This document shows, piece after piece, positions 45,181 to 57,823 of a DNA stretch of 64,000 nt. The notes beneath the pieces were generated by a model. The model did not search any database and was not told the origin of the DNA. It saw only the letters and a program-made list of their open reading frames with translations. How positions within the stretch are numbered: position 1 is the stretch's first letter; every line of letters begins with the position of its first letter. The stretch is from Adiantum capillus-veneris (lineage: Eukaryota; Streptophyta; Polypodiopsida; Polypodiales; Pteridaceae): assembly GCA_014529385.2 (NCBI GenBank), contig CM043945.1, positions 148,601,241 to 148,665,240 on the forward strand, in the 5' to 3' direction. The position numbers were made by a program, and so were the translations under genes.

Positions 45181-47760
45181 ACTCAGATGCTTCGAAGGCT
45201 TTGTCTTGGAAAAGGGTCTTGTCCAGCCTAGTACTTCACCGTATTGCTCTCCAATGTTGTTGGTTTTGAAGAAAGACGGATCTTGGAGAATGTGCATCGA
45301 TTATAGCACTCTCAACGAAATCACCATCAAGAACAGATTTCCGATTCCTAGGATCGATGATATACTCGACAAGTTACAGGGATCCTCGTGCTTTAGCAAG
45401 ATTGACTTGAAGAGTGGATATCATCAGATCAGGATAGCGCCAGGAGATGTCTACAAGACTGCTTTTCGGACGACTTTTGGGTTATTTGAGTTTTTGGTGA
45501 TGCCTTTTGGCTTAACCAATGCTCCTGCGACATTTAATCGGATGATGGACATGATTTTTCGAGAGTACAGGCTATTTGCTGGCACTTTCTTTGACGACAT
45601 CACTGTTTTCTCCAAGAATGAGGTAGAACACAAAGATCATCTGCTTCAAGTCTTTCAGGCATTACGAGATCACACGTTAGTGATTAATGCAAAGAAAAGT
45701 GAATTTTTCCTACCAGAGATACACTTTTTGGGACACATTGTGTCAGCACAGCAAGAGTGCAAATGGATCCGGCCAAGATAGAGACTATTCGTGATTGGCC
45801 CGATTTGAGGAATGTCCATGAAGTTAGAAGCTTCTTGGGACTGTGTTCTTACTACAGGCGGTTCATACGAAAGTTTGCTGAGGTTGCTTCCTCTTTGCAT
45901 ACCTTGACACAAAAAGGAGTACCTTTTTCGTGGGGACCCACAGAGGTGACTGCCTTTCGGATATTGAAAGAGAAATTGACTACTGGACCTATTTTGACTT
46001 TGTCGGACTTGCAGAAGTCATTTGAAGTATATTGTGATGCTTGTGGTCGTAGTCTGGGTGCGGTCTTGATGCAAGAAGGCCATGTCATAGCTTACGAGAG
46101 CCGTTTGATCTCTAGGCCGGAGATGACAGCACAAATCTATGAGAAAGAGCTCTTGGCGGTTATCCACGCTCTTACTCAGTGGCAGCATTACCTACTCGGA
46201 GCGGATTTTACTGTCTTTACAGACCATCAGAGTTTGCGCTACTTCTTGTCACAGAAGTAGCTTTCGGAAAAGCAGATGCGGTGCGCGAACATCTTGTCAC
46301 AGTTCCACTTCCAGATTGTCCATGTGCAGGGACAGAAGAATGTGGTGGCAGATGCTTTGTCTCGGAAACCGTTGGTTCTAACTATTTCCGCGATATATCA
46401 TAGGAGCTTCGAGGATATGGTCGAACAGTATGCCACAGATACAGATTTTGCAGATATTTTCACACGGATATGGGATGGGGAGACAGTAGCTGGATACTCC
46501 CTTCGGGAAGGCTACTTGATGAAAAAGACTATGTTGTGCGTTACACAGCCGTTGAGGGATAAGGTTATGACTGAATGCCACTGTCCACCTTTTACGGGTC
46601 ACCGCGGCATTGCTACCACCATGAAAGGGGTAGAGAGATATTTCTTTTGGTGGAGACTCAAAAAGGATGTGGAAGAGTTTGTGCGCAATTGCTTGGTATG
46701 CCAGAAGGTCAAGTTTGACAGGCATAAGGCACAGGGATTGTTACAGCCTTTACCCGTACCCACCCACCCCTGGGAAAGTATTGCAATGGATTTCATTTTT
46801 GATCTCCCGAGAACACAGAATGATCACGATGATTTTCCGATTACATGGCACGTCTGAGACGATTCTCTCTGACAGAGACCCCAGGTTTATGAGTTGGTTT
46901 TGGAAGGCAATTTGAGAGAACATTGGCACGCAGTTGCAGTTCTCGTCATCGTTCCACTTGCAGATTGACGGGCAATTTGAGATTTGCCAATTTAGTGATT
47001 TTAGATTTATTGAACTCTTGTATCTTGGATGAGAAGACTCAATGGGAAAAGAACTTACCTTTGGTGGAATTGGCCTACAATAACATGATACACTCTTCGA
47101 CGGGGAAGACGCCATGTGAGATTGTTTAAAGTGCTGCGAAGGTTCCATCCTTCCTGAGCACGAAAGATTAGATATTTGAAGCGGATGAATATTCGCGAGA
47201 TTTGGATACGGCTTTTGCCAAGGTTCGCGAGACTTTGCAGGAGTCTCAAGAACGACAGAAAAAGGTAGCGGATCGCCATCGTCGCGTCTTGAAATGAAGG
47301 AGGATGATTGGGTGCTCTTATGTTTTGAGAAGGCCCGCCTACGAAAGAAAAAGGGAAAGGAGAGGCTTTTTCCAAAGCTTAGTATGCGATACTACGGACC
47401 TTTCCAGATCACTGACAAGATAAATGATGTCTCCTTCCGATTGAAACTGCCATATACTTGGAGGATTCATAATGCATTGCATGTGAGTCTCTTGAACCCT
47501 GTTAAGGGTGATGTGCCGCCTGATGATGGGGAGCCTGATGAGCAACCCGAAGTGGAAGAAAACGAGGAAGTCCTTGTTCCTGAACAGGTTTTGGCACATA
47601 ACGATACGAAGAAAGGGAAAGTCCGAAGGCGGGTTCTTGGTTAAGTTCAAGAACTTTCGCGAAGTGGATGGAGGAGGAGGATACTCCTCGGATTGTGAAA
47701 CTTTACCTCGATGTTTTTGTTTAGCATAGTCTACTCCAAACGGAACCCAGAATTCAGCTT
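45181..47760 (+). pseudogene. gypsy G RT, RNase H, integrase and chromodomain-like tail, broken
   Basis: RT motifs are in order: PMLLVLKKDGSWRMCIDY (near 45250), FSKIDLKSGYHQIRI, MPFGLTNAPATFNRMM and the catalytic FFDDITVFS near 45590. RNase H has YCDACGRSLGAVL and FTDHQSLRYFL with a stop at 46258. The integrase H2C2 finger (HRGIATTM...CLVCQKVK) is near 46600-46715; the core has AMDFIFDLP and SDRDPRF, with a deletion between the two. The GPY/F-type end (WRIHNALHVSLLNPV) lies near 47458. A final VKFKNF resembles a chromodomain strand, as in chromoviruses. Stops and shifts near 45779, 46855, 46915 and 47127 break it. Confidence 0.9.
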
Positions 47761-48309
47761 GGCCGGAGATCTGGTGCAGTGGGATGCACAAGAGGGGAGT
47801 CACTTCACTCCCTTGTCAACAGATGCCTTGATTTTGATACTAAAGTCACTGATGTCTCTTTGAGCTTCAGGGACACTGAGAGCTGACAGTATTTTGCTGG
47901 GCGACTTTATGAAATGGAATTCATGATTATGATACTGATTTGTTCTTGACTTCTTGTGAGTGCAGGAACTGATAGCCGAAATGACTGCAGCATTTTGGTC
48001 TGATTGATCTCGAATAGACATGGTTGCAATAGGGGTTAGTCAATCGGACATCGATGAGGTCCCGATTGGACCTAGATGTGATTGCTAGCTACATTGCCGA
48101 TAAATCATGGTCTAAGATCCGAATGAATGTTGAATGTCATGTGATGTCCTGTGATGTCGTGTGATGTGTATGTCGATTTCGTACATGTGCTAGATGTGTG
48201 TTCCTAGTACGTAGGTACTAACAGTCAGTGTCTGCTAAGACGGTTTATGGCTTTTGTCGGTTTTGCAGGCGTAATCGCGATCGATTACAATGCTTTCAAG
48301 AGGGGGGTA

Positions 48310-48852
48310 TGTCACAAAGTGATGATGTGGCGGACAACAGAAACCCTAATTTCTGCCAGAAACCCTAAAATTCTTGCAAGCCCTAATTTTTGCCAGAAAG
48401 CCTAATTTTCGGAAATCGCGGAGGCTTTATTTTTTTTAATTTTTTTTTGGGAAAATGACGAGCGATACGAATTTTGCTTTTTTTTTTAAATAAAAAAAAG
48501 AGAAAAAGACTCTCTAAGAGAGAGAGAGAACTGATGCTTTTTATTTTAAAAGCTTTTGGGGCTCTGCTTTTGGGTATCCCTTGTAACCTTTAAATTAGTG
48601 GTGAGGGCCTCACTTCTCAGAGCATCCGGACGGAGAGTCTGAGAGTGAAACCCTAACCGCTCTCTTGTACTTTGATGATTGATTAATACAAAAAGAAATA
48701 CCGAAAGGGGCGCCAGTCTTTGGGGCCAATATCTCTAGGCACGGAACTCCGCCGGGCCACTGCAAATCTATTGTGTTCTGTGAATTGTTTTGAAGTGGTT
48801 ATTTGGTGCTGTCGCGGTTGATTCTTGACTTGGAGTGTCCAAGTCTGTTACA
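48310..48852 (+). repeat. 3' LTR of gypsy G
   Basis: It is 543 bp, preceded by the purine tract and followed by GACAG. It matches 43822-44312. Confidence 0.95.
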
Positions 48853-48857
48853 GACAG

Positions 48858-48952
48858 TCTTTGAGCAGGCCCTGACTGAGATGAGAACCTCCAGTCGTGT
48901 GAAGGCTCCCATCCGAGAAAGCCACTGTCTTTCTCCAGTTGATCAGTGCGTC
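48858..48952 (-). pseudogene. LINE C ORF2, 95-bp middle fragment
   Basis: These 95 bases between gypsy G and solo LTR X1 continue the RT of LINE C: after FCCASD at 55590 the reading goes on with LINWRKTVAF, a typical L1 RT stretch. It is the link that shows the two outer parts are one element. Confidence 0.8.
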
Positions 48953-49469
48953 TGTAACGTGACACATCCCAACCCTATGTGTCCGTGGACAAGCTACACC
49001 ATAACAGGGTTTTCGTCAAGTCCAGTCAAGTTAGATTAGAAGTGATCTGGCACTTTTGTGAGTCTATTTGTAGACCGTGCATGTCCAGTCACTTAGAGTA
49101 GATGCATATCCTTTGGTTGCATAAGCATTTCCATAAGATTCCATCAGAGTCAGTTTGGGGATTTTTCAGATGACTTTATCCCATTTTTTCCTATTTTTGA
49201 CATTTTTCACTTATTTATTAAGTGACTTTTGTTGGGTACTCAGTAGGGCAAATTGGGTAAGTTAATTTATAAGCAAACCCAAGTTAGCACAAATTGGCAG
49301 ATGAGCAAAGACACAGCAGGCTTCCCCAAGCAACAGGTGTCCCACCCTCTCTCAACAGAACCCTCTCCATTCCCTTGGCGAGGCCACTCCCACAAGGCCA
49401 GAGTTTTCATCATAGACAATCTCTCCCTCCCTGGCGTTTCCAAGATCTGCCATCGCCCAATCTACTGGC

Positions 49470-50927
49470 TGTCACGAGCCAGTGGCAATTCCATTTTTGT
49501 TTATTTTCTCTTTCTTTGGGGAATTTCGTTTGTTTTACCTTTTGGAAACACCCCTCTGGAAATCCAACTGCGCTACATTGCATAGCTAGTGTGGAATTGT
49601 TGAGAGAGAGTCCAGGCCTGAGGGCTAAAGAGCACTAAGGTTGGACAAGGACTATGGTTAGCCAAAGTGGGGTCATCGGCTAGCCAAAGCGGAATCCTTT
49701 GCTACATACGCTACATTTCAGTTCTGGGTGTGGCTGCAGTGTACAAAGAGGGTCAGATGACCTAGCAGAATGTAATGGCAAAAACTCCTAAATTTTAGGG
49801 ATTGCTATTTTTGGACGGCAAAATGTCTTCGCGTCATTAGGTGCAGTTTGACATGGGGATCATTTTGTTACTCTGTGGCCAAGTCAACAGAGGTTGCAAG
49901 TGAGATATTTTTAGACCCTCGAGCGGGAAAATGCACAAATGAGTGACACTTGGCACTCTGAGGCAAGTTTACTACTTAAAGAGAAGGCAAAAACGTGATT
50001 TTCAGCTGTGAGCTCGTTTTTGAGTGTTGTCCAAGGTGGGAGAGCTTCAATGGAGTGCTTGCTTACCCTCTATGTGCAGTGAGGTGCAGGATGTCATGAC
50101 CTGCATACCTCTCACTGCTCTCTCTCTCTCTCTCCTATGGCAGTATGTTATGCCCCTCTAGTGGGCTTTTCAATTGACCAATGTACAATTGTGTGGGTTC
50201 ATGCGCGATTGCCGAGGCAAGAGCCTCTTGCACAGGTACTGGATTAGCTAGCGGCTAATCCCCCGCAGGTACAGGTGATTCGGAGATGTTCCACGTGTGA
50301 AATCTCGTCCGATTAAAAGGGCAAGTAGCCCTACAAGTGCGGGAGCTCGAGGACTTGCCAGGGATGCGACTTGCACGCCAAACGGAGCCCGAAACAGTGA
50401 ATTACAGCCTGCTGTGTATTTTTGCAGGTTTAGGGTTTCGGCCCTAAACGGACCCTAATACCCCCAGGAGGTTCGGGGACGCAAGGGGACCGTTGTACAG
50501 GTGATCTGGCGCATTTTCAGGGCAGAAAACAGAGAATTCAGCGTGCTGCAGATTCTCGCCAGGTTTGCAAAGTGTCCGTATGCGTCGGGAAAGTCATCTA
50601 ATGCGTGGGGATACTGATCGTGAAGGGTCGTAGTACAGTTATGTTGCCGAAATCGGGCCAGAACAGAAGAAATTCAGTCCAGATTGTGCGGGGCAGCTTG
50701 TAGGGAACCACAACTTTTATCCCTCTTTTAAAGAATAAAGAAATATCGAAAGGGGCGCCTATTTAGGGGCCAATCTAGTGTCTGACTCGCATACAGATGC
50801 ATTCTAGCATCTGTATCCCATTCCCCTCTCTTGTGTCATTATAGCACAGGTAGAATAGACGACTAATAATGGGTGAAAGCTAAATCAAGGTTTGAAGTAA
50901 AGGCTACCGTCCTTTTTGAAGTTAACA
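49470..50927 (+). repeat. 5' LTR of gypsy Y
   Basis: It is 1458 bp and matches 53359-54854 closely. The (CT)n near 50120 has about 8 units here and about 19 in the 3' LTR (54014-54052). The 3' LTR also duplicates a 15-base piece with CAGATGCATTCTAGCAT near 54715. Confidence 0.93.
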
Positions 50928-51215
50928 GGCCGGTTACATGGTTCCATCGACGGGATTAAATCACTTTTTTCTCAAAAAGTGAGCCTTGGTCAGTTTGGGT
51001 TAAAGACACAGAGAGAGTTTGGGATGACCTTGAAAACACAGAGAGTTTGAAAGTAGATCGAGTGGATTTACAGGTGAGAAAGGCTACGAGAGTCTTTCTT
51101 TGGATACAGGTGAGAAAGGCTACGAGTCTTTCTTTGGATTTACAGGTGAGAGAGGCTACGAGAGTCTTCTTTGGATACAGGTGAGAAAGGCTACGAGTCT
51201 TTCTTTGGATACAGG

Positions 51216-51930
51216 ATGGATGGCAACAAGGAAGAGGGTTCCTCTTCAGAGGATAGACAGCCTATTCCAACTGCACATGAAATTGGCGAGAGTTCAGGCC
51301 AAGCAGAGAAAGCTTTGCAAGTTGTTACTGCTGTGACCATGTTCAAGCAATTGATGGAGAATCCAAGATTTATGGAGTTCATACAATCTTCATCAATAGC
51401 ACATCAAGTTCAAGGCAGTTTTAGCATGCCAGGAACAGCGTTTAGGGGTATGCAATGCATGGTGCCCAACCCCATGTATGCAAACATTGGTTTGCACCCG
51501 CACCCAGGATTTCAGGGCACACAAGGTCAGTTTAGGGTGTCACAAGGCAACTTGGGTATGGCTGGTTTTTCAATCCCATCAGTGAATATGACACCTGAAC
51601 ATCAACATGTTACTGGTCAGGGAGTACAGATGGCTCCCACAGGGGTACCCATTATGCAAACTGTCTCTTTTGACAATTTGGAGTCGATGGATAAGCTAAA
51701 GCCATACAAAGAAGATGATCAGTGAGTCCATTGACACATTCAATGGCTTTGATGAGAGGTCAAAGGTTTTCTCTTTCCTCGAACAGTTTGACAAAGCATT
51801 TGTTGGAAGGAGCATTTAAAGTCAGGAAAGCTGCCACTTTTCTGGAAAAACATGCAAGTCAGTGGTGGAATACACTGTTGTTACAAGGACAGACTCCTTC
51901 CACTTGGAATGATTTCATACAGGTACCGAA
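51216..51930 (+). pseudogene. gypsy Y gag fragment
   Basis: The ATG near 51216 gives MDGNKEEGSSSEDRQPIP and an open frame to 51725 with a Met/Pro/Gly/Gln-rich middle. After a stop, another frame reads ATFLEKHASQWWNTLLLQGQ, the core of the Retrotrans_gag (capsid) family, to 51930. Tandem copies of a 40-base piece (GTGAGAAAGGCTACGAGTCT type) precede the start (51073-51210). No zinc knuckle follows. Confidence 0.75.
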
Positions 51931-52400
51931 TTAGCTAAAGGCTAATTCAAAAGAGGTACAGGATGATTTAACAAGATTTCTTGCGAGAAATCTCGTGTAA
52001 ATCAAAGGGCAAGTAGTCCTACTGATGCAGAAGATCAAAGGCTACGAATTGGTTCGATTGGCACGCAAAACAGAGCCCGAAAGAAGAAAATACAGCTTGC
52101 TGTAATTTTCTGCAGATTTAGGGTTTTGACCCTATTTGATGCCTTTTTGTCCCAAGAGCTTCGGGGAAGCTAGAGGACAGTAGTACAAGTGATCTGGAGC
52201 ATTTAGGAGCTAAAAACAAAGAATTCAACGTGCTGAATTTTCAGGACAGGTTTGCAAAAGTGCTCTATTATGCGTGGATAATCACTTGGATATGTGGATT
52301 TTTGGTTGTGAAGGTTTCTAGTACAGTTATGTTGCCAAAATTGGGTCAAAAAGAGAATTCTCAGTCCAATAACAGTGACAGCATAAGGGTAGATCACAGG
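51919..52400 (+). repeat. LTR-related segment inside gypsy Y
   Basis: From ACAGGTACCGAATTAGCTAA the sequence parallels the LTR interior from about 50234 (ACAGGTACTGGATTAGCTAG) through GGGCAAGTAG, AGCCCGAA and TTTAGGGTTT to the CAGTTATGTTGCC part. It is more diverged from the two LTRs than they are from each other. Confidence 0.75.
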
Positions 52401-52479
52401 TTAATCTCCAAAGATCAAGATGAAGAGCAGAGAAAGATTGTTTTCGATGCTCAGTATGCAAATCAGTGATATTGCATAA

Positions 52480-52790
52480 AGGCTGAAATTGCCTGAGAGT
52501 TGGAAGATTCACAATGCGTTTCACGTGAGTCTTCTCAGACCCTATGTGGGTGATGTGCCAGCTGAAGATCAGCCGGCAGTCGAGGAACTGGACGAGATCT
52601 TGGTCCCGGAACAGATTTTGGCACATAAAGAAAGAAAAGAAAAGGCAAGGTTGCAAGGTGCTGTTTGGTAAAGTTCAAAAGCTATTCACCTCTGGATGTC
52701 AAGTGGATAAAAAAAGTGAACTTGCAGAGTCAAAAGTATGGGAACTTAAAACCTTGGTTTGCAACCTACCTTGATCCCTTGAGATTCAGA
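52480..52790 (+). pseudogene. gypsy Y integrase C-terminal fragment
   Basis: WKIHNAFHVSLLRPYVGDVP lies near 52503-52560, matching the WRIHNALHVSLLNPV stretch of gypsy G. EILVPEQILAHKERK and a frame-shifted VKFKSYS-type tail follow, as in G. It is the end of a Ty3/gypsy integrase; the catalytic core is absent. Confidence 0.8.
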
Positions 52791-53358
52791 GCTACATGGA
52801 TTGTCAGTGTGACAATGGCTTCTGAAAGAAATGATGTACATGTTACTTACAGTGAGCTCAAATGAAGTGCATGTTACATGAATGCTAGAGCTGTGCAGAT
52901 TGTCAGTTTGGCAATTGCTCTTATGGAATGTCCAAAAGTTTGGTTAGTGCTATAGAAGTAAGTATTTCTTGTCAGTTTGTCAAGGATACAGTAATTGCTT
53001 CTATTAAAGGGTTTATGTGTAACTGCATTCTTAAACTGTCGGTTTGGGTATGCTCGAAAGTGTTACTGGATCCAACATGTACTAAAAGACAGTGGCAAAA
53101 TGCGTCGCTACCATTTTGTCATTGGAAAGTTAATGACTCAAAGCAATGGCAGAGTGCGAAGCTACCTCTATGTCATTGGGACAGGGTTCACGCGTAAGCA
53201 ATACATGTGTCGACCAGGTATTTAATACACCAGGGTTGACAATGAGCATGTATGTGTCGTACATGTGTCGACGAGGTGTTGAATACACCTGAGTGCTGAT
53301 TGTAAGCATGTACGACATAGGTGCAAACGAGGACGTTTGAGATTTCAAGAGGGGGGTA

Positions 53359-54011
53359 TGTCACCAGCCAGTGGCAATTCCATTTTTGTTTATTTTCTCT
53401 TTCTTTGTGGAATTTCGTTTGTTTTACCTTTTGGAAACATCCCTTTGGAAATCTAACTGCCCTACATTGCATAGCCAGTGTGGAACTGTTCAGAGAGAGT
53501 CCGGGCCTGAGGGCTAAAGAGCACTAAGGTTGGACAAGGACTATGGTTAGCCAAAGTGGGGTCATTGGCCAGCCAAAGCGGAATCCTTTGCTACATAGGC
53601 TACATTTCAGTTCTGGGTGTGGTTGCGGTGTACGAAGAGGGTCAGATGACTTAGAAGAATGTAATGGCAGAAACTCCTAAATTTTAGGGATTGCTATTTT
53701 TGGACGGCAAAATGTCTTTGCGTCGTTATGTGCAGTTTGACATGGGGATCATTTTGTTACTCTGTGGCCAAGTCAATAGAGGTTGCAGGTGAGATATTTT
53801 TAGACCCGAGCGTCTAAAGCGGGAAAGTGCACAAATGAGTGACACTTGGCACTCTGAGGCAAGTTTACTACTTAAAGAGAAGGCAAAAACGTGATTTTCA
53901 GCTGTGAGCTCGTTTTTGAGTGTTGTCCAGGTGGGAGAGCTTCAATGGAGTGCTTGGTTACCCTTTATGTACAGTGAGGTGCAGGATGTCATGACCTGCA
54001 TACCTCTCACT

Positions 54012-54055
<44 letters not shown>

Positions 54056-54854
54056 CTATGGCAGTATGTTATGCCCCTCTAGTGGGCTTTTCAATTGACC
54101 AATGTACAATTGTGTGGGTTCATGCGCGATTGCCGAGGCAAGAGCCTCTTGCACAGGTACTGGATTAGCCGCTTAGGTACATGTGATTCGGAGATGTTTC
54201 ACGTGCGAAATCTCGTCCGATTCAAAGGGCAGGTAGCCCTACAGGTGCAGGAGCTCGAGGACTTGCTACGGATGCGACGGGCACGCGAAACGAGCCCGAA
54301 ACAGTGAATTACAGCCTGCTGTGTATTTTTGCAGGTTTAGGGTTTCAGCCCTAAACGGACCCTAATACCCCCAGGAGGTTTGGGGACGCGAGGGGACCGC
54401 TTACAGGTGATCTGGCGCATTTTCAGGGCAGAAAACAGAGAATTCAGTGTGCTGCAGATTCTCGCCAGGTTTTGTAAAGTGTCCGTATGCGTCGGGAAAG
54501 TCATCTAATGCGTGGGGATACTGATCGTGAAGGGTCGTAGTACAGTTATGCTGCCGAAATCAGGCGAGAACAGAAGAAATTCAGCCCAAATTGTGCGGGG
54601 CTGCTTGTAGGGAACCACACCTTTTATTCCCTCTTTTAAAGAATAAAGAAATACTGAAAGGGGCGCCTATTTAGGGGCCACTCTAGTGTCCGACTCGCAT
54701 ACAGATGCATTCTAGCATTACAGATGCATTCTAGCATCTGTATCCCATTCCCCTCTCTTGTGTCATTATAGCACAGGTAGAATAGACGACCAATAGTGGG
54801 TGAAAGCTAAATCAAGGTTTGAAGTAAAGTCTACCGCCTTTTTTGAAGTTAACA
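53359..54854 (+). repeat. 3' LTR of gypsy Y
   Basis: It is 1496 bp and matches 49470-50927; it starts TGTCACCAGCC and ends GAAGTTAACA. Confidence 0.93.
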
Positions 54855-55585
54855 GGTGGGTAAGACTGGCTGTCCTAGCATTTCCTCCCATGCAGAGATC
54901 GCCATCCAATAGTGAAGACTAGCGTTTTTCATCTTGGTGACATCAACGTTTTTGGCCTCCACTAACGTCAGACACACCTCAGCCAAATCAGCGTTTTCAT
55001 CAAGCAACGTGCAGCAGATGACCATGGCCGGGTAAGGAGTTCTTAAGCACTTGAAAACCTGCAATTTTCAGCAAGAAACCCTCTGCTGTCCCAGCGTTTT
55101 TCAGCAAGGAAATTCCATCCAAAAACACAGCCAAAGAGCAGAGGACAACAACGTTTTTCATAACCTTTTCAACCCCGACAAAAACAATCATTTTCAGCCA
55201 TTAACACAGCGAGAAACAGTCATTTTCAGCCACCAAGAAAGTCACAGATTTCAGCCTAAGTCGTCGTCGTCATCACCGTCGTCGTCATTGGCATAGTCCC
55301 ATTGCATTCGCATTGTACGCTTTTGTGCAATCGAGTAGACCACTCTCGCCGACGAGAGTGGGGCCTTCGGAGGAGGGTTTTACAACCTCTCGGTGTCGTA
55401 TCTCTTCTCTCTCCTTCTCTCAGTCTCATTCACTTGCACGCACAATCCACTCACTTTGTTCGTGACCACAATACTCTACAGACAGAAAGCTCTCTCTTTC
55501 CCTAAGAACTAAAAGGAACCTTGAGCAGTAAAGATCACTAATCTTGAGAAAATACAACATTTATTCCGCTGCACCTTACAACGTC

Positions 55586-57823
55586 CGATGCACAACAGAA
55601 AGTCTCCAAAGCCTGCTCACATCTGTGAAGGTTGGCCTCGTGGCCATCTAAGTACAAGGCTGAGTCGTCGGCAAACTCAGCGTCCAGTAGCTCATCTCCC
55701 GGAATAGGGAGTGCTAAGCTCCGTAGACCAACCTGCTGTGACACCAAAAAACCTACTCATCGCCTCTGCACAGAACAGAAAGAGGAAGGGGGCAAGAGGA
55801 CAGCCCTGTCTGACCGAGCGTGTAAGCATGAAGCGCTCACCTCTACCTCCTGCCAAAAGTACCTGATTGTGAGCCTGTCTGTACAAGGCTGACACGCCTC
55901 TTACCCAAGCATCTGAGAAGCCCATCCTGCGTAGAGTGCCCTATAGAAAGTCCCAGTCAACTCTGTCGTATGCCTTCTCAAATTCGAGAAGAAGAATCAG
56001 GAGGTCCTCACCACGGAGCCGTGCCAGGGTAGAAGCCTCCCAAAAAGTAAAGATGTTGTCAAGGATACTGCGTTCCTTGACAAAACCTGTCTGGGTCCCA
56101 TGTATAAGGCTCTCTAAAAGTGGTTGAATCCTCAAGCTCAGAGCCTTGGCAAGAATTTCGTAGGCTTAGTTGAGATGGTGATGGGGCGCTGCTGTCGAAT
56201 CTCATCCAAGGAGCCACCCTCCTTGGGAATGAGGTAGATCAGGCCCTCACTCTCATGTTGTTAGGTGTCACTCCTGTGTGCAAAATGTACTGAAAAGCAC
56301 CACAGAGATCTGGGCCAAGCAAGTCCTTGTACTCTAAGAAAAAGCTGGGAGTCAACCCATCCTCACCTGGACAACTACCACGGGGAAGGGCCCTAAGAGC
56401 CCTGTGCAGCTCCTTAAGCTGAAGCGGCATCTCTAGCCTCTGACGCATCTCCTCAGTCACAAGACAAGGCATCTGTGCCCAAACCTGCTCCCTGCATGCA
56501 TCCTGCTGCTCTGATTGAGGCTCTGCAGACAGTAACTTACGATAGAAGTCAATAGAGCAACTGCACGCATATCCTCGGGCTCACAAGCAACTGACCCGTC
56601 GGGCCTCCTCAACTGACTGACCTTGGCATGCGAGTGCCGAGGTCCCACTGTCTCAAAGAAAGCACCAGTCACTCTGTTGCCCACCTGAGTCCACTGAGAT
56701 GCCTGTCACTGGAAAGCAAACTCATGTTGCCTCTCCTCTGTGCTAGCAAGCTCCTGTCGAGCCCGTTGTAAGTGCTCCTCCAACCAAGGACTGTCTGGAT
56801 GCTGCTCCTGCATCCTCTGTAATGAAGCAATGCCCCGTTTGAGACGTTGCTCCGCCTCTCTCGCTGCAGCCCGGCGAGCCAGAGACTCCCGAAGAAAAAA
56901 ATGGCTAATCTGAGCTAGGCCTGAGGCCACTCTGTTAGCAGGAGAATCTTGCCTGTCCATGCCCTGTGTCCAGAGAGCCTCTACCCTCTCTCTGAGTGCT
57001 GAGTCCAACAAGACCCTCTCTGGGATGCGAAGCATCGTGCTCCCATTTCTCTGCCTGTCTGCCACTGTGAGGATCATTGGTACATGGTCCGAGAAGGAGG
57101 TCCTTGCCAGAATGCCCATTGATCCTCCCAAGTCACTGAAGTGGTCACTAGTGTAGAAGCGATCTATCCGCGATAGATTCACTCCTCCCACTCTGCGGTT
57201 CGATCGAGAGAAGGCAAGATTGTATGGGGGCCTCACAAAACCAGAGTGCTGCCATGTATCCAAGACCCTCAGAGTCATACAAAACCTCTCCCAAGCTCTA
57301 AACTCGACTCCATGCACAATAGCATGCCATGGCTGCCACCAATCTTGTCAGAAGGGTCCTCCAACATGTTGAAGTCCCCTCCTATGCACCAATGATCTGC
57401 CTGCAGCAGAGACTCAACAATCTGTGACCAAAACTCTGCACGAGCACTCGCCACATTGGGCGCATAGATGTTCAGGAAACCCACTAGGCCACCCTGAACC
57501 TGCATAGTAATCCACTGAGCCCTGCCTGGCACAATAATCCCTCTGCCCACAATGGCCTGCTGCATTGAGTCCGCAATAGTCATACATACCCCACCTTGGA
57601 TGCCTCCAGGTCCAAAAGCAGCTTACCAAAAAGTATCATATCGTCCACGCAAAAGCTGACCACATCGCCGAATGCGGCTCTCACATAGATGGTGCTCATG
57701 AAGCATAAGGAGATCAATCTCTCCTCTCACAAGGCAACGCTGAAGCTCCTGACGCAATCGGCCCTGCTGATGCTGAAAGTGGGGCCCACCTAGTCCCTGC
57801 ACGTTCCATGAGACGATCTTCAT
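55586..57823 (-). pseudogene. LINE C ORF2, N-terminal part (endonuclease, RT), broken
   Basis: The ATG at 57823 gives MKIVSWNVQGLGGP, the usual start of a plant L1 APE endonuclease. Motifs are LMLHEHHL, GGDFNML (near 57370), SRIDRFYTS and SFSDHVPMI. RT follows with PRGSCPGEDGLTPSFF, TQTGFVKERSILDNIF (near 56090), EFEKAYDRVDW, RQGCPLAPFLF and the catalytic FADDSALYLDG (near 55660). Frame changes occur near 57620, 57560, 57300, 56690, 56470, 56250 and 55930. It is cut at 55586 by X1. Confidence 0.9.

Larger units (their letters stand above)
43822..48852 (+). mobile_element. gypsy G, Ty3/gypsy with both LTRs, in LINE C
   Basis: LTRs are 43822-44312 (491 bp) and 48310-48852 (543 bp), each TGTCACAAAG...CTGTTACA. 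The flanks are GACAG at 43817-43821 and GACAG at 48853-48857. The primer site TGGTATCAGAGC lies at 44314-44325 and the purine tract AAGAGGGGGGTA before 48310. Order of genes is gag, RT, RNase H, integrase, as in Ty3/gypsy, with a chromodomain-like tail. No protease is found and parts of gag and integrase are deleted. Confidence 0.95.
49470..54854 (+). mobile_element. gypsy Y, LTR element with chimeric interior, in X1
   Basis: LTRs are 49470-50927 (1458 bp) and 53359-54854 (1496 bp), TGTCAC...GTTAACA. The purine tract AAGAGGGGGGTA before 53359 is the same as in gypsy G. The interior (50928-53358) has a gag start, a capsid piece, a stretch related to the element's own LTR and the end of an integrase; RT and RNase H are missing. 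A clear target duplication was not found (left CTGGC; right GGTGG, with ACTGGC ten bases further). Non-autonomous and broken. Confidence 0.85.
48953..55580 (+). mobile_element. solo LTR X1, split by gypsy Y
   Basis: Own segments are 48953-49469 and 54855-55580, about 1.24 kb. It begins TGTAACGTGACACATCC and ends CTGCACCTTACA. The same sequence lies inverted at 61363-62571. The flanks GCGTC (48948-48952) and ACGTC (55581-55585) match at 4 of 5. There is no internal coding region between the ends once Y is removed, so it is a solo LTR left by recombination. Confidence 0.85.

Noticed and set aside
49465-54864. Five-base target duplication for gypsy Y
   Set aside because: CTGGC at the left is not directly matched after 54854; a CTGGC occurs about ten bases further but I did not count it.
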